A stretch of 64,000 nt of DNA, from contig NZ_CP060295.1 of NCBI RefSeq assembly GCF_014302995.1, forward strand, positions 5,447,501 to 5,511,500, written 5' to 3'. The notes below the pieces were generated by a model. It searched no databases. It was not told the origin of the DNA and saw nothing but the letters and a program-made list of their open reading frames with translations. The translations under genes and the position numbers were made by a program. Position 1 is the stretch's first letter. The number at the start of each line of letters is the position of its first letter. Below are positions 44,915-53,278 of the stretch, one piece after another. The DNA is from Variovorax sp. PAMC26660. GTDB lineage: Bacteria; Pseudomonadota; Gammaproteobacteria; Burkholderiales; Burkholderiaceae_C.

Positions 44915-44936
44915 GCCGAGGGGAGGAGAGAAAGGG

Positions 44937-45440
44937 CTACTGCTGCAGCAGCCCGTTGAGGTAGGGCTCCGGATTGACGGCGTTGCCGTTCTTGCGGATC
45001 TCGAAGCGCAGCTTCACGCGGTCGGCGTTGCTCTTGCCCATCTCGGCGATCTTTTCGCCCTGGCGCACCACCGCGTTTTCCTTCACGAGGATGGCGCTCA
45101 GGTGGGCGTAGGCGGTGAGGTAGGTCTCGTTGTGCTTGACGATCACCATGTTGCCGTAGGCCGGCAGCTCGCCACCCACGTACACCACGCGGCCATCGGC
45201 CGAGGCGACGACTGCATCGCCCAGGTTGCCGGCGATGTCGATGCCCTTGTTGCTCACGCCGTCGAAGCGCGAGATGACGCTGCCGCCCGCGGGCCGGATG
45301 AACAGGGCCTGGCGCTGCGCGGGTGGCGCTACGCCAGGGCCGGTGCGCTGGGGCGTGAGATCGACCGTTGTGCAGGCTGCGAGGCTCGCGGCCATCAGCG
45401 CTGCGGCGGCGGAACGGAAAACAAAAGTCTGAAGGTGCAT
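44937..45440 (-). CDS. NlpD-like lipoprotein with degenerate LytM (M23) domain, no LysM
   Basis: A 167-residue lipoprotein (signal peptide RSAAAALMAASLAAC, lipid Cys). Almost the entire mature part is a LytM/M23 domain closely resembling NlpD: NKGIDIAG, ADGRVVYVGGELPAYGN, HNETYLTAYAHLS, LRFEIRKNG and NPEPYL. As in NlpD, catalytic residues are replaced (Asn before GID and Arg in LRFEIR instead of His), so it should not cut peptidoglycan itself but activate an amidase such as AmiC. Unlike E. coli NlpD it has no LysM domain. ATG at 45440 is chosen; upstream in-frame codons lack a signal. It stands alone, after the creA operon on the same strand. Confidence 0.82.
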   Translation of the reverse strand: MHLQTFVFRSAAAALMAASLAACTTVDLTPQRTGPGVAPPAQRQALFIRPAGGSVISRFDGVSNKGIDIAGNLGDAVVASADGRVVYVGGELPAYGNMVIVKHNETYLTAYAHLSAILVKENAVVRQGEKIAEMGKSNADRVKLRFEIRKNGNAVNPEPYLNGLLQQ

Positions 45441-45578
45441 GGCGCTGTGTTGGAACGGATTCGTTGGGGAGGGTTCCTTCGGCTTGGCGCGCAGGGCGTG
45501 CCAACCGGACGATGCTAGCAAACTCGTGCGCCGACCCTTCCAGAAGAACCTTGCGCGAAGGGCCATTGAGCGCTGCTG

Positions 45579-46067
45579 TTACTTGAGCGGGATCGGCGTG
45601 CCACGGTCGATGGGCACCGCCGTCACGCTGTTCTTGGGCGAGCCGTCGATCAGCAGGTCGGAGTAGGTCAGGTAGACCAGTGTGTTGCGCTTGGCATCAA
45701 CCATGCGAACCACGCGCAGGCGCTTGAACAGCACCGACAGCCGTTCGCTATAGACCTCCTCGCGCTTGGGCAGCGGCTGCGTGATGCTGACCGGGCCGAC
45801 CTGGCGGCAGGCGATGGAGGCCTCGGCCTTGTCCTCGGCCACGCCGAAGGCGCCGGCCAGCCCGCCGGTCTTGGCGCGCGAAACGTAGCAGGTCACGCCG
45901 CTGACCTTGGGGTCGTCATAGGCTTCGATCACGATCTTGTGGTCGGGGCCGATGAGCTTGAAGGCGGTGTCGACTTCGCCCACCGTTTCCCCCTTGGCCG
46001 CCGACGCCGCCAGCGCAAAGCCGAGGCTGGCGCCATAGAGGAGGGTGGCGCGGAGTGTCTTGTTCAT
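45579..46067 (-). CDS. creA: CreA family exported protein
   Basis: A 162-residue exported protein of the CreA family, with a signal peptide (residues 5-27) and the family core YDDPKVSGVTCYVSRAKTG, AEDKAEASIACRQVGP and FKRLRVVRMVD. Function is unknown in all species despite wide conservation. It is the last gene of a three-gene leftward operon with the NUDIX enzyme (8 nt upstream) and the FAA-hydrolase-family enzyme. ATG at 46067 is supported by the signal peptide directly after it. Confidence 0.9.
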   Translation of the reverse strand: MNKTLRATLLYGASLGFALAASAAKGETVGEVDTAFKLIGPDHKIVIEAYDDPKVSGVTCYVSRAKTGGLAGAFGVAEDKAEASIACRQVGPVSITQPLPKREEVYSERLSVLFKRLRVVRMVDAKRNTLVYLTYSDLLIDGSPKNSVTAVPIDRGTPIPLK

Positions 46068-46075
46068 GGATGTCG

Positions 46076-46627
46076 TCAAACGATGCTGAGTTCGTGCACG
46101 CGGTCGAAACTGCCGCGCCGCCGGTCTTCGAAGAAACGCTCCAGCGCTTCGCGCACGGTGCGAAAGGCGATCTCGTCCCAGGGAATTTCTGCCTCGGTGA
46201 AGAGCTTCGCCTCGATGGTCTCGTGGCCCGGATCGAAGCGGTCGTCGAGCAGGCGGGCACGGTAGAACAGGTGGACCTGGCCCACGCGCACCACGCTGAT
46301 CACCGCGAACAGGCTTTCCATCTCGAAATTGGCGCCGGCTTCTTCGGTCGTCTCGCGGGCGGCGCCCTGGGCGGTCGATTCCTCCAGCTCCATGAAGCCG
46401 GCCGGCAACGTCCACTTGCCCCAGCGCGGCTCGATGTTGCGCTTGCACAGCAGCACCTTGTCGCCCAGCACGGGGATGGTGCCCACCACGTTCAGCGGGT
46501 TCTCGTAGTGGATCGTGTGGCAGGCCGGGCAGACGGCACGCGGCTTGGTGTCACCGTCGTCCGGAATACGGTAGACCACCGCGGTGCCGCAGTTCTTGCA
46601 ATGCTTGATGGGTACGCGCAGGAGCAT
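46076..46627 (-). CDS. NUDIX hydrolase with N-terminal zinc ribbon
   Basis: A 183-residue nucleotide-diphosphate hydrolase. Residues 10-42 form a zinc ribbon with two CxxC pairs (CKNCG ... CPACH), as in NudC-like proteins. The NUDIX box is complete: G-FMEL-E-ESTAQGA-A-R-E-TTEE-AG. The layout fits the ADP-ribose/NADH pyrophosphatase group of COG1051. It is cytoplasmic. It sits 23 nt after the FAA-family gene and 8 nt before creA, so it is part of one operon. The substrate within the NUDIX family is not determinable here. Confidence 0.88.
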   Translation of the reverse strand: MLLRVPIKHCKNCGTAVVYRIPDDGDTKPRAVCPACHTIHYENPLNVVGTIPVLGDKVLLCKRNIEPRWGKWTLPAGFMELEESTAQGAARETTEEAGANFEMESLFAVISVVRVGQVHLFYRARLLDDRFDPGHETIEAKLFTEAEIPWDEIAFRTVREALERFFEDRRRGSFDRVHELSIV

Positions 46628-46650
46628 GTGGCCGTCTTCGTCGTGGGTCT

Positions 46651-47352
46651 TCAGACGACCTTGACGGTCAGCTTCGGCAGGCCCGCCACTTCACCCACCA
46701 GGGTGTCGCCGGCCACCACGGCGGCCACGCCTTCGGGCGTGCCGGTGAAGATCAGGTCGCCGGGTTGCAGCTCCCAGGCGGCCGAGAGGTGTTCGATGGT
46801 TTCGGCCACGTTCCAGATCAGCTTGCTCACGTTGCTGCGCTGGCGGTCGGTGCCGTTGACCTGCACGGAGATTTCTGCCTTTTCGGCATCGCCGGCCTGT
46901 GCCACGGGCACGATCGGGCCGATGGGCGCGCTTTGCTCGAAGCTCTTGCCGATGTCCCAGGGGCGGCCCTGTTTCTTCATTTCGCCCTGCAGGTCGCGGC
47001 GCGTCATGTCTAGGCCGACGGCGTAGCCGTAGATGTGCTTGTGCGCGTCCGCTGCCAAGATGTTCTTGCCGCCAGTACCGATGGCGACCACGAGTTCGAT
47101 CTCGTGGTGCAGGTTCTTGGTGAGCGTGGGATAGGCCATGGTGCCGGTCTGGCCCGCATCGACCACCACCACCGCGTCGGCGGGCTTCATGAAGAAGAAG
47201 GGCGGCTCGCGGCCGGTGAAGCCCATTTCCTTGGCGTGATCTTCGTAGTTGCGGCCCACGCAATAAATGCGGTGCACCGGAAAGCGGGCCGGCTGGCCGA
47301 CCACCGGAATCGAAACCGTGGCGGGCGGGGCGAAAACAAACTCGGAAGCCAT
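46651..47352 (-). CDS. Fumarylacetoacetate-hydrolase family protein (fumarylpyruvate hydrolase-like)
   Basis: A 233-residue cytoplasmic FAH-family enzyme. It has the HRIYCVGRNYEDHAKEMG start, the metal-binding HHEIELVV motif, GLDMTRRDLQ, and the late TGTPEGVAAV. This short form is typical of fumarylpyruvate hydrolase (gentisate pathway) and of generic FAH-family hydrolases/decarboxylases. A zeta-class glutathione isomerase (48438) lies about 1 kb away on the other strand, which supports an aromatic ring-cleavage role, but no dioxygenase is nearby. ATG at 47352 is chosen; the longer frame upstream overlaps the TPR promoter. It heads the FAH-NUDIX-creA operon. Confidence 0.85.
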   Translation of the reverse strand: MASEFVFAPPATVSIPVVGQPARFPVHRIYCVGRNYEDHAKEMGFTGREPPFFFMKPADAVVVVDAGQTGTMAYPTLTKNLHHEIELVVAIGTGGKNILAADAHKHIYGYAVGLDMTRRDLQGEMKKQGRPWDIGKSFEQSAPIGPIVPVAQAGDAEKAEISVQVNGTDRQRSNVSKLIWNVAETIEHLSAAWELQPGDLIFTGTPEGVAAVVAGDTLVGEVAGLPKLTVKVV

Positions 47353-47500
47353 TGCGACGTGTCCTTTGTCAGCGAAACCTGTGGGGGAGACCGGCAGTGT
47401 GCCAGAGGCAGGGCGCGGTTGCCTCGGTGGCGCACCGGGATCGGCGGGCGGACCACAATAGACGCCCCGTGCCGTTCTTCGTTCCTTTCTCTCTTTCACC

Positions 47501-48415
47501 ATGCCCCTTCGACTCGGTAAAGCCGGCAAAGCCACCGCCCTCAACGAACTCGGTCGCCAGCGCGACGAGGAGGGTGATCAGGACGGCGCGCTGCACGCCT
47601 ATCTGCAGGCAGGCCAGGCCCATCCGCAGTGGGCCGTGCCCTGGTTCAATGCCGGCCTGATTCACAAGTACCGCGGCGACTGGGCCGCCTCACTGGCCGC
47701 CAACGCCGAAGCGGTGCGCCGCGACCCCGGCAACGAAGGCGCGCTGTGGAACCTCGGCATTGCCGCCACGGCGCTGGGCGACTGGGCCACGGCGCGGCGC
47801 GCGTGGCAGCGGTACGGCGTCGGCGTGCCCGATGGCGACGGGCCGGTCGACTTCTTCATCGGCCTCACACCGATCCGCGTGCATGGCGACGAAGCCAGCG
47901 AGGTCGTCTGGTCGGACCGCATCGATCCGGCGCGCGCCATCCTGCGCAACGTGCCGACGCCCGCCTGCGGACACCGCTACGGCGACCTCGTGCTGCACGA
48001 CGGCGCGGCCAACGGCTACCGCCTGCGCGGTGAGCGCGAGGTACCGGTGTTCGATGCGCTGGAGCTGATTGCCCCCTCCGACTACGCGACCTACGAGGTC
48101 TCGATCGAGGATGCGACAAGCGCGGACATCGACGCGCTGATCGAGCGCTTCAAGGCGACCGGCGGCAGCGCCGAGAACTGGAGCACCAGCATGCAGATTC
48201 TTTGCAAGGCCTGCTCCGAAGGCCGTCCCTACGGCGAGGGACACGACCACCCACCCGGGCAAGCCCCTGGCGAGACAGGCCCCTGGCGCATCGGCATCGC
48301 CTCCCGGGAGGAAGCGGCGGCCCTGCGCATCCTCGAAGAATGGCGCGACGCCACCACCCCGAAGGCTGGCCTGCACGACCTGCGTTGCGTGCTGCCGGCT
48401 GTTGCGCGCTCATGA
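47501..48415 (+). CDS. TPR-containing cytoplasmic protein
   Basis: A 304-residue protein without a signal peptide. The first 110 residues hold two to three TPR units (ALNELGRQRDEEGDQDGA, GRALWNLG-type, AALWNLGIAATALGDWATA). The C-terminal part is unclassified, with GEGHDHPP and a closing LRCVLPA. It is divergent from the FAH-family gene, sharing a 148-bp promoter gap, and lies 22 nt before the isomerase gene. It recurs as a conserved hypothetical in Burkholderiales; a scaffold role is suggested by the TPRs. Confidence 0.7.
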   Translation: MPLRLGKAGKATALNELGRQRDEEGDQDGALHAYLQAGQAHPQWAVPWFNAGLIHKYRGDWAASLAANAEAVRRDPGNEGALWNLGIAATALGDWATARRAWQRYGVGVPDGDGPVDFFIGLTPIRVHGDEASEVVWSDRIDPARAILRNVPTPACGHRYGDLVLHDGAANGYRLRGEREVPVFDALELIAPSDYATYEVSIEDATSADIDALIERFKATGGSAENWSTSMQILCKACSEGRPYGEGHDHPPGQAPGETGPWRIGIASREEAAALRILEEWRDATTPKAGLHDLRCVLPAVARS

Positions 48416-48437
48416 CGGGCGCTATGCTTGGGAAATC

Positions 48438-49076
48438 ATGAAGCTGCATAACTATTTCCGCTCCTCCTCCTCGTTCCGCGTGCGCATCGCCCTCCAGTTG
48501 AAGGGCCTCGATTTCGACTACGTTCCCGTGCACATCGCGCGCGGCGACCACCGCACCGGCCCGTACGCCAATCTCTCGGCCGACAAGCTGGTGCCACTGC
48601 TCGAAGACGAGGGCGAGCGCTTCTCGCAGTCGATGGCCATCATCGAGTACCTCGACGAAACGCACCCCGAGCCGCCGCTGCTGCCGAGCGACCCCGTGGG
48701 CCGTGCCCATGTTCGCGCGCTGGCGCAATCCATTGCGTGCGAGATCCACCCGCTCAACAACCTGCGCGTGCTCAAGTACCTCGTGAAGGACCTGAAGCTC
48801 GACGACGAAGCCAAGAACGCCTGGTATCGCCACTGGGTGCGCGACGGCATGCTGGCCTTCGAGCGCCAGCTCGAGCAGTACCCCGGCAGCACCTTCTGCT
48901 ACGGCAACACGCCGACCCTGGCCGATTGCTGCCTGGTGCCGCAGGTCTTCAACGGCCGCCGCTTCGACTGCGACTTCAGCGGCCTGCCGCGCAGCATGGC
49001 CGCCTTCGAAGCCTGCATGGAACTCGATGCCTTCCAGCGCGCACAGCCCTCGCAGGCGCCCGACGCGGAAGCCTGA
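48438..49076 (+). CDS. maiA: Maleylacetoacetate/maleylpyruvate isomerase (zeta-class GST)
   Basis: A 212-residue zeta-class glutathione transferase that cis-trans isomerises maleylacetoacetate or maleylpyruvate. It has the glutathione-site motif YFRSSSSFRVRIALQLKG (catalytic Ser cluster), then VPLLEDEG, QSMAIIEYLDE (the conserved Gln-Ser pair) and the C-terminal TLADCCLVPQVFN. ATG at 48438 starts at the usual K-L-(H)-N-Y-F site; 12 further in-frame codons upstream lack a ribosome-binding site. It is followed directly by pgeF (0-15 bp). With the nearby FAH-family gene it suggests a homogentisate or gentisate lower pathway. Confidence 0.9.
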   Translation: MKLHNYFRSSSSFRVRIALQLKGLDFDYVPVHIARGDHRTGPYANLSADKLVPLLEDEGERFSQSMAIIEYLDETHPEPPLLPSDPVGRAHVRALAQSIACEIHPLNNLRVLKYLVKDLKLDDEAKNAWYRHWVRDGMLAFERQLEQYPGSTFCYGNTPTLADCCLVPQVFNGRRFDCDFSGLPRSMAAFEACMELDAFQRAQPSQAPDAEA

Positions 49077-49871
49077 TTGAGCGCCGCCACCATGGACGCG
49101 CACTGGCTCGTGCCGGACTGGCCGACGCCGCCGAACGTGCGGGCCGTGTGCACCACACGGGATGGCGGTGTTTCGCTGGGGCGCTACGAAAGCCTGAACC
49201 TGGGCGATCACGTGGGTGACCTGGCGGCGGATGTGGCCACGAACCGCGATCGTCTGCGGCAGGCCATCGGCGCGCGGCCGGTCTTCCTGCAGCAGGTGCA
49301 CGGCACCGGCGTCGTGGCGCTTGATGCCGATCAAGACATCGTGCGCGACGGCACAGCGGCCGATGCCTGCACCGCCACGGCCGTCGGCCTGGCCTGCACG
49401 ATCATGGTTGCTGATTGCCTGCCTGTGCTTTTCACCGACGAGGCGGGCGAGCGGGTGGCCGCTGCCCACGCCGGCTGGCGCGGCCTTGCCGGTGGCGTGC
49501 TCGAACAGACTGCCCAAAGCTTCATGCCCGAATCGGCAGCGGGTCCAACGCATGGCGCTAGCAAAGTCATAGCGTGGCTGGGGCCGTGCATCGGCCCGAA
49601 GGCCTTCGAGGTCGGCCCCGAAGTCAAGGCCGCTTTCGAGGCCCACGCGCCCGAAGCCGCAGCCTGTTTCTTGCCTGCGCCGGCGCCCGGCAAATGGCTG
49701 GCCGACCTGCCCGCGCTGGCCCGCCAGCGGCTGCGCACGGCTGGCGTCGACGCGGTCTACGGCAACGACGGCAGCGACGGCTGGTGCACCGTCGCCAACC
49801 CGTCACGGTTCTTTTCGCACCGGCGCGACGGCATCAGCGGACGTTTCGCCGCCCTGGTCTGGAAGGTCTGA
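49077..49871 (+). CDS. pgeF: Peptidoglycan editing factor PgeF (laccase-domain, YfiH family)
   Basis: A 264-residue YfiH/PgeF family protein, which removes mis-incorporated residues from muropeptide precursors and shows laccase/purine nucleoside activities in relatives. The family motifs are the start CTTRDGGVS, SLNLGDHVGD, LQQVHGTGVV, the zinc-binding CTIMVADCLPV, AAAHAGWRGLAGGV and the final C/H ligand GWCTVANPSRFFSHRRDG. The TTG at 49077 has a GGAAG site five bases before it; ATG 49092 is the alternative. It is coupled to maiA. Its 3' end overlaps the convergent membrane-protein gene by 69 bp. Confidence 0.92.
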   Translation: MSAATMDAHWLVPDWPTPPNVRAVCTTRDGGVSLGRYESLNLGDHVGDLAADVATNRDRLRQAIGARPVFLQQVHGTGVVALDADQDIVRDGTAADACTATAVGLACTIMVADCLPVLFTDEAGERVAAAHAGWRGLAGGVLEQTAQSFMPESAAGPTHGASKVIAWLGPCIGPKAFEVGPEVKAAFEAHAPEAAACFLPAPAPGKWLADLPALARQRLRTAGVDAVYGNDGSDGWCTVANPSRFFSHRRDGISGRFAALVWKV

Positions 49872-50201
49872 CGCCACGGGTGCAGCCGCTGCCTTGGCAG
49901 CGGCTGCACTGCGTGCCGCTTCCTGCGCCTCGGCCTCGCGCTGCTTGATCGCGCGACGGCGGGCCGGGGCTCCCATCAGGTAAACCACCAGTGCCACCGG
50001 CGCCAATCCGTACAAAAGAAATGTGAAGATGGCGCCCAGCACGGTGCCCGTGGTGTTGGTGGCTTCGGCCACCGCCATCATCACGACAACGTAGAGCCAG
50101 CCGATGACGATCAGATGGATGAACAAAACAGGTTTCAGTCGGTAAGGGAAAAGAGCGGCGTTGTCGGTGCCGTGCGAATGCAGGATACTCAAAACACGCA
50201 C
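49803..50201 (-). CDS. Small membrane protein overlapping pgeF 3' end
   Basis: Up to 132 residues, with two strong transmembrane segments (FIHLIVIGWLYVVVMMAVA and FTFLLYGLAPVALVVYLMG) followed by a charged, Ala-rich coiled tail (RRRAIKQREAEAQEAARS). The true start is uncertain: GTG 50201 is the longest, but a CTG/TTG start just before the first helix would give about 110 residues. The last 23 codons overlap pgeF on the other strand. The start lies 35 bp from phaC, divergently. I do not recognise a family. Confidence 0.55.
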   Translation of the reverse strand: MRVLSILHSHGTDNAALFPYRLKPVLFIHLIVIGWLYVVVMMAVAEATNTTGTVLGAIFTFLLYGLAPVALVVYLMGAPARRRAIKQREAEAQEAARSAAAAKAAAAPVASDLPDQGGETSADAVAPVRKEP

Positions 50202-50236
50202 CCATCCGGATTCGACTCAGGCGAGGACCAGGAGAC

Positions 50237-51991
50237 ATGATGAAGCAACAAGCGACGGGGGCGGATGCATTCGCGCCCTTCCAGAAGGCACTTTCAGAGG
50301 GATGGACCCAGGCGCTGGAATCCTTCCAGCAGTCCGCCACGCAAGGAGGCACGGCTTTCAACGTCGGCGGCAGTCCGCTGTGGCAGATGCCGCAGGCGGC
50401 CAAGATGCCCGAGATGCCCAAGTTCTCCATTGCCCCCGAAAAGCTGCAGGCCATCCAGCAACAGTACGTCGCGGAAGCCTCCGAACTCTGGCGCAACGGC
50501 CTCCACGCCAAGCCCGAGGGCGACAAGCGCTTCGCCAGCGAAGCCTGGGGTAGCAATCCGCTGGCGGCTTTCTCGGCCGCTGTGTACCTGCTCAACGGCC
50601 GCACCATGCTCAGCATGGCCGAGTCCATCGATGCCGATGAAAAAACCAAGGCGCGCATGCGCTTCGCGGTCGAGCAATGGATGGCGGCCTCGTCGCCCAG
50701 CAACTCGCTCGCCTTCAACGCCGAAGCGCAGAAAAAAGCCATCGACAGCCAGGGCGAGAGCATCGCCAAGGGCATCCAGAACCTGCTGAACGACGTCAAG
50801 CAGGGCCACCTCAGCATGACCGACGAAAGCGCCTTCGAAGTGGGGCGCAACGTGGCCACCACCGAAGGCGCCGTGGTGTTCGAGAACGAGCTGTTCCAGT
50901 TGCTCGAATACAAGCCGCTCACCGCCAAGGTGTACGAGCGGCCCTTCCTGCTGGTGCCGCCTTGCATCAACAAGTTCTACATCCTCGACCTGCAGCCCGA
51001 GAACTCGCTGATCCGCTATGCGAATGCGCAAGGCCATCGCGTGTTCGTGGTGAGCTGGCGCAACCCCGACGAGTCGCTGGACAAGGCCACCTGGGACGAC
51101 TACATCGAGAACGCCGCCATCAAGGCGATCCACGTGGCGCAGGAAATCAGCGGCAGCAAGCAGATCAACACGCTGGGCTTCTGCGTGGGCGGCACCATCC
51201 TGAGCACCGCGCTGGCCGTGCTCGCGGCGCGCGGCGAGAAGCCGGCGGCGTCGGTCACGCTGCTGACCACGTTCCTCGACTTCAGCGACACCGGCATCCT
51301 CGATATCTTCGTGGACGAATCGATGGTGGCGTACCGCGAAATGCAGCTCGGCAAGGGTGGCCTGCTGCCGGGCATGGACCTGTCTTCGACCTTCAGTTTC
51401 CTGCGGCCCAACGACCTCGTGTGGAACTACGTGGTCGGCAACTACCTCAAGGGCGAGACCCCGCCACCGTTCGACCTGCTGTACTGGAACAGCGACGCCA
51501 CCAACCTGCCGGGCCCTTTCTATGCCTGGTACCTGCGCAACACCTACCTCGAGAACAAGCTCGCGAAGCCAAATGCGCTCACGGTGTGCGGCGAAAAAAT
51601 CGACCTCGGCAAGATCGACATTCCGGCCTACATCTACGGTTCGCGCGAAGACCACATCGTGCCCATCGGCGGCGCCTATGCATCAACGCAGTTGCTGCCG
51701 GGCAAGAAGCGCTTCGTCATGGGTGCATCGGGCCACATTGCCGGCGTGATCAATCCGCCATCGAAGAACAAGCGCAGCCACTGGATTCGGGAAGACGGCA
51801 AGCTGCCGAAAACACAGTCCGAATGGCTCACGGGCGCGCAGGAGCACCCCGGCAGCTGGTGGACCGACTGGGCACAATGGCTCAAGGGCCACGCGGGCAA
51901 GCAGGTGCCGGCGCCCAAGGCCTACGGCAAGGGCAAGACCTACCAGGCCACCGAGCCGGCGCCCGGCCGCTACGTCAAGGCAAGAGCCTGA
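50237..51991 (+). CDS. phaC: Class I poly(3-hydroxyalkanoate) synthase
   Basis: A 584-residue PHA synthase, which polymerises (R)-3-hydroxyacyl-CoA at the granule surface. It has the PhaC N-terminal domain and an alpha/beta hydrolase core with a lipase-like box in which Ser is Cys: GFCVGGT, catalytic Cys316. The catalytic Asp472 (SREDHIVP) and His500 (GASGHIAGVINPP) are both in place, and WRNPDESLDKATWDDY is typical of class I. Length and motifs match the Cupriavidus enzyme. ATG 50237 has AGGAGA just upstream. The thiolase gene follows 46 bp on; phaB is not next to it. Confidence 0.96.
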   Translation: MMKQQATGADAFAPFQKALSEGWTQALESFQQSATQGGTAFNVGGSPLWQMPQAAKMPEMPKFSIAPEKLQAIQQQYVAEASELWRNGLHAKPEGDKRFASEAWGSNPLAAFSAAVYLLNGRTMLSMAESIDADEKTKARMRFAVEQWMAASSPSNSLAFNAEAQKKAIDSQGESIAKGIQNLLNDVKQGHLSMTDESAFEVGRNVATTEGAVVFENELFQLLEYKPLTAKVYERPFLLVPPCINKFYILDLQPENSLIRYANAQGHRVFVVSWRNPDESLDKATWDDYIENAAIKAIHVAQEISGSKQINTLGFCVGGTILSTALAVLAARGEKPAASVTLLTTFLDFSDTGILDIFVDESMVAYREMQLGKGGLLPGMDLSSTFSFLRPNDLVWNYVVGNYLKGETPPPFDLLYWNSDATNLPGPFYAWYLRNTYLENKLAKPNALTVCGEKIDLGKIDIPAYIYGSREDHIVPIGGAYASTQLLPGKKRFVMGASGHIAGVINPPSKNKRSHWIREDGKLPKTQSEWLTGAQEHPGSWWTDWAQWLKGHAGKQVPAPKAYGKGKTYQATEPAPGRYVKARA

Positions 51992-52037
51992 CCCGCACAC
52001 CTTCATCAGATTTCAAATCACCTCAACGGAGAACCTC

Positions 52038-53216
52038 ATGGAAGACATCGTCATCGTTTCGGCCGCACGCACGGCGGTCGGCAAATTCGGCGGCTCGCTC
52101 GCGGGCATCTCGGCCACGGAGCTGGGCGCCATCGTCATCAAGGAAGTGATTGCGCGTGCCAACCTCACGGCCGACCAGGTGGGTGAGGCCATCATGGGCC
52201 AGGTGCTGGCGGCCGGTGCCGGCCAGAACCCCGCGCGGCAGGCATGGCTCAAGGGCGGTGGCACCAAGGAAACGCCGGCGCTCACCATCAACGCCGTGTG
52301 CGGCTCGGGCCTGAAGGCCGTGATGCTGGCGGCGCAGGCCGTGGCCACGGGCGACAGCGAGATCGTCATTGCCGGCGGCCAGGAAAACATGAGCATGGCG
52401 CCGCACGTGCTGCCCAACTCGCGCAACGGCCAGCGCATGGGCGACTGGAAACTGGTCGACACCATGATCGTGGACGGCCTGTGGGACGTCTACAACCAGT
52501 ACCACATGGGCATCACCGCCGAGAACGTGGCCAAGAAGTTCGGCATCGACCGCGCCGCGCAAGACGAACTGGCGCTGGGCTCGCAGACCAAGGCCGCCGC
52601 CGCGCAGGACGCCGGCAAGTTCAAGGACGAAATCGTCGGCGTGAGCATTCCGCAGAAGAAGGGTGACCCGCTCATCTTCAACCAGGACGAGTTCATCAAC
52701 CGCAAGACCAGCGCCGAAGTGCTGGCCGGCCTGCGCCCCGCCTTCGACAAGGCCGGCGGCGTGACCGCGGGCAATGCCTCGGGCCTGAACGACGGCGCTG
52801 CCGCCGTGATGGTGATGACGGCCAAGAAGGCCGCCGCGCTGGGCCTCAAGCCGCTGGGCCGCATCGCCAGCTACGCCACCGCCGGCCTCGACCCCGCCAT
52901 CATGGGCATGGGCCCGGTGCCCGCGTCGACCAAGGCGCTGCAGCGCGCCGGCTGGAAGGCCGCCGACCTCGACCTGCTCGAAATCAACGAAGCCTTTGCC
53001 GCGCAAGCCTGCGCCGTGAACCGCGAAATGGGCTGGGACGTGAACAAGGTTAACGTGAACGGCGGCGCCATTGCCATCGGCCACCCCATCGGCGCGTCGG
53101 GCTGCCGCATCCTGGTGACGCTGCTGCATGAAATGCAACGCCAGAACGCCAAGAAGGGCATTGCCTCGCTGTGCATCGGCGGCGGCATGGGCGTGGCGCT
53201 GACCATCGAGCGCTGA
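52038..53216 (+). CDS. phaA: Acetyl-CoA C-acetyltransferase (thiolase)
   Basis: A 392-residue thiolase condensing two acetyl-CoA to acetoacetyl-CoA, the first step of PHB synthesis. The nucleophile Cys88 lies in NAVCGSGLKAV; the histidine is in GHPIGASGCRI and the second cysteine in CIGGGMG near the C-terminus. All thiolase signatures are intact. It lies 46 bp after phaC on the same strand, so it is part of the PHB operon (phaCA). ATG 52038 has GGAGAA at a good distance. It could also serve acetoacetyl-CoA breakdown. Confidence 0.95.
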   Translation: MEDIVIVSAARTAVGKFGGSLAGISATELGAIVIKEVIARANLTADQVGEAIMGQVLAAGAGQNPARQAWLKGGGTKETPALTINAVCGSGLKAVMLAAQAVATGDSEIVIAGGQENMSMAPHVLPNSRNGQRMGDWKLVDTMIVDGLWDVYNQYHMGITAENVAKKFGIDRAAQDELALGSQTKAAAAQDAGKFKDEIVGVSIPQKKGDPLIFNQDEFINRKTSAEVLAGLRPAFDKAGGVTAGNASGLNDGAAAVMVMTAKKAAALGLKPLGRIASYATAGLDPAIMGMGPVPASTKALQRAGWKAADLDLLEINEAFAAQACAVNREMGWDVNKVNVNGGAIAIGHPIGASGCRILVTLLHEMQRQNAKKGIASLCIGGGMGVALTIER

Positions 53217-53235
53217 GCGGACATGGGATCGTGGG

Positions 53236-53259
53236 CGCGTTCGTTCGTCGACGAACGCG
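53236..53259 (+). terminator. Hairpin after phaA
   Basis: Arms CGCGTTCGT (53236-53244) and ACGAACGCG (53251-53259) pair perfectly over 9 bp, 20 bp after the phaA stop. It has a six-base loop and only a short TT tail, so it is probably a terminator or 3' stabiliser. Confidence 0.5.
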
Positions 53260-53278
53260 TTCCAATTGATCCGTCGCT

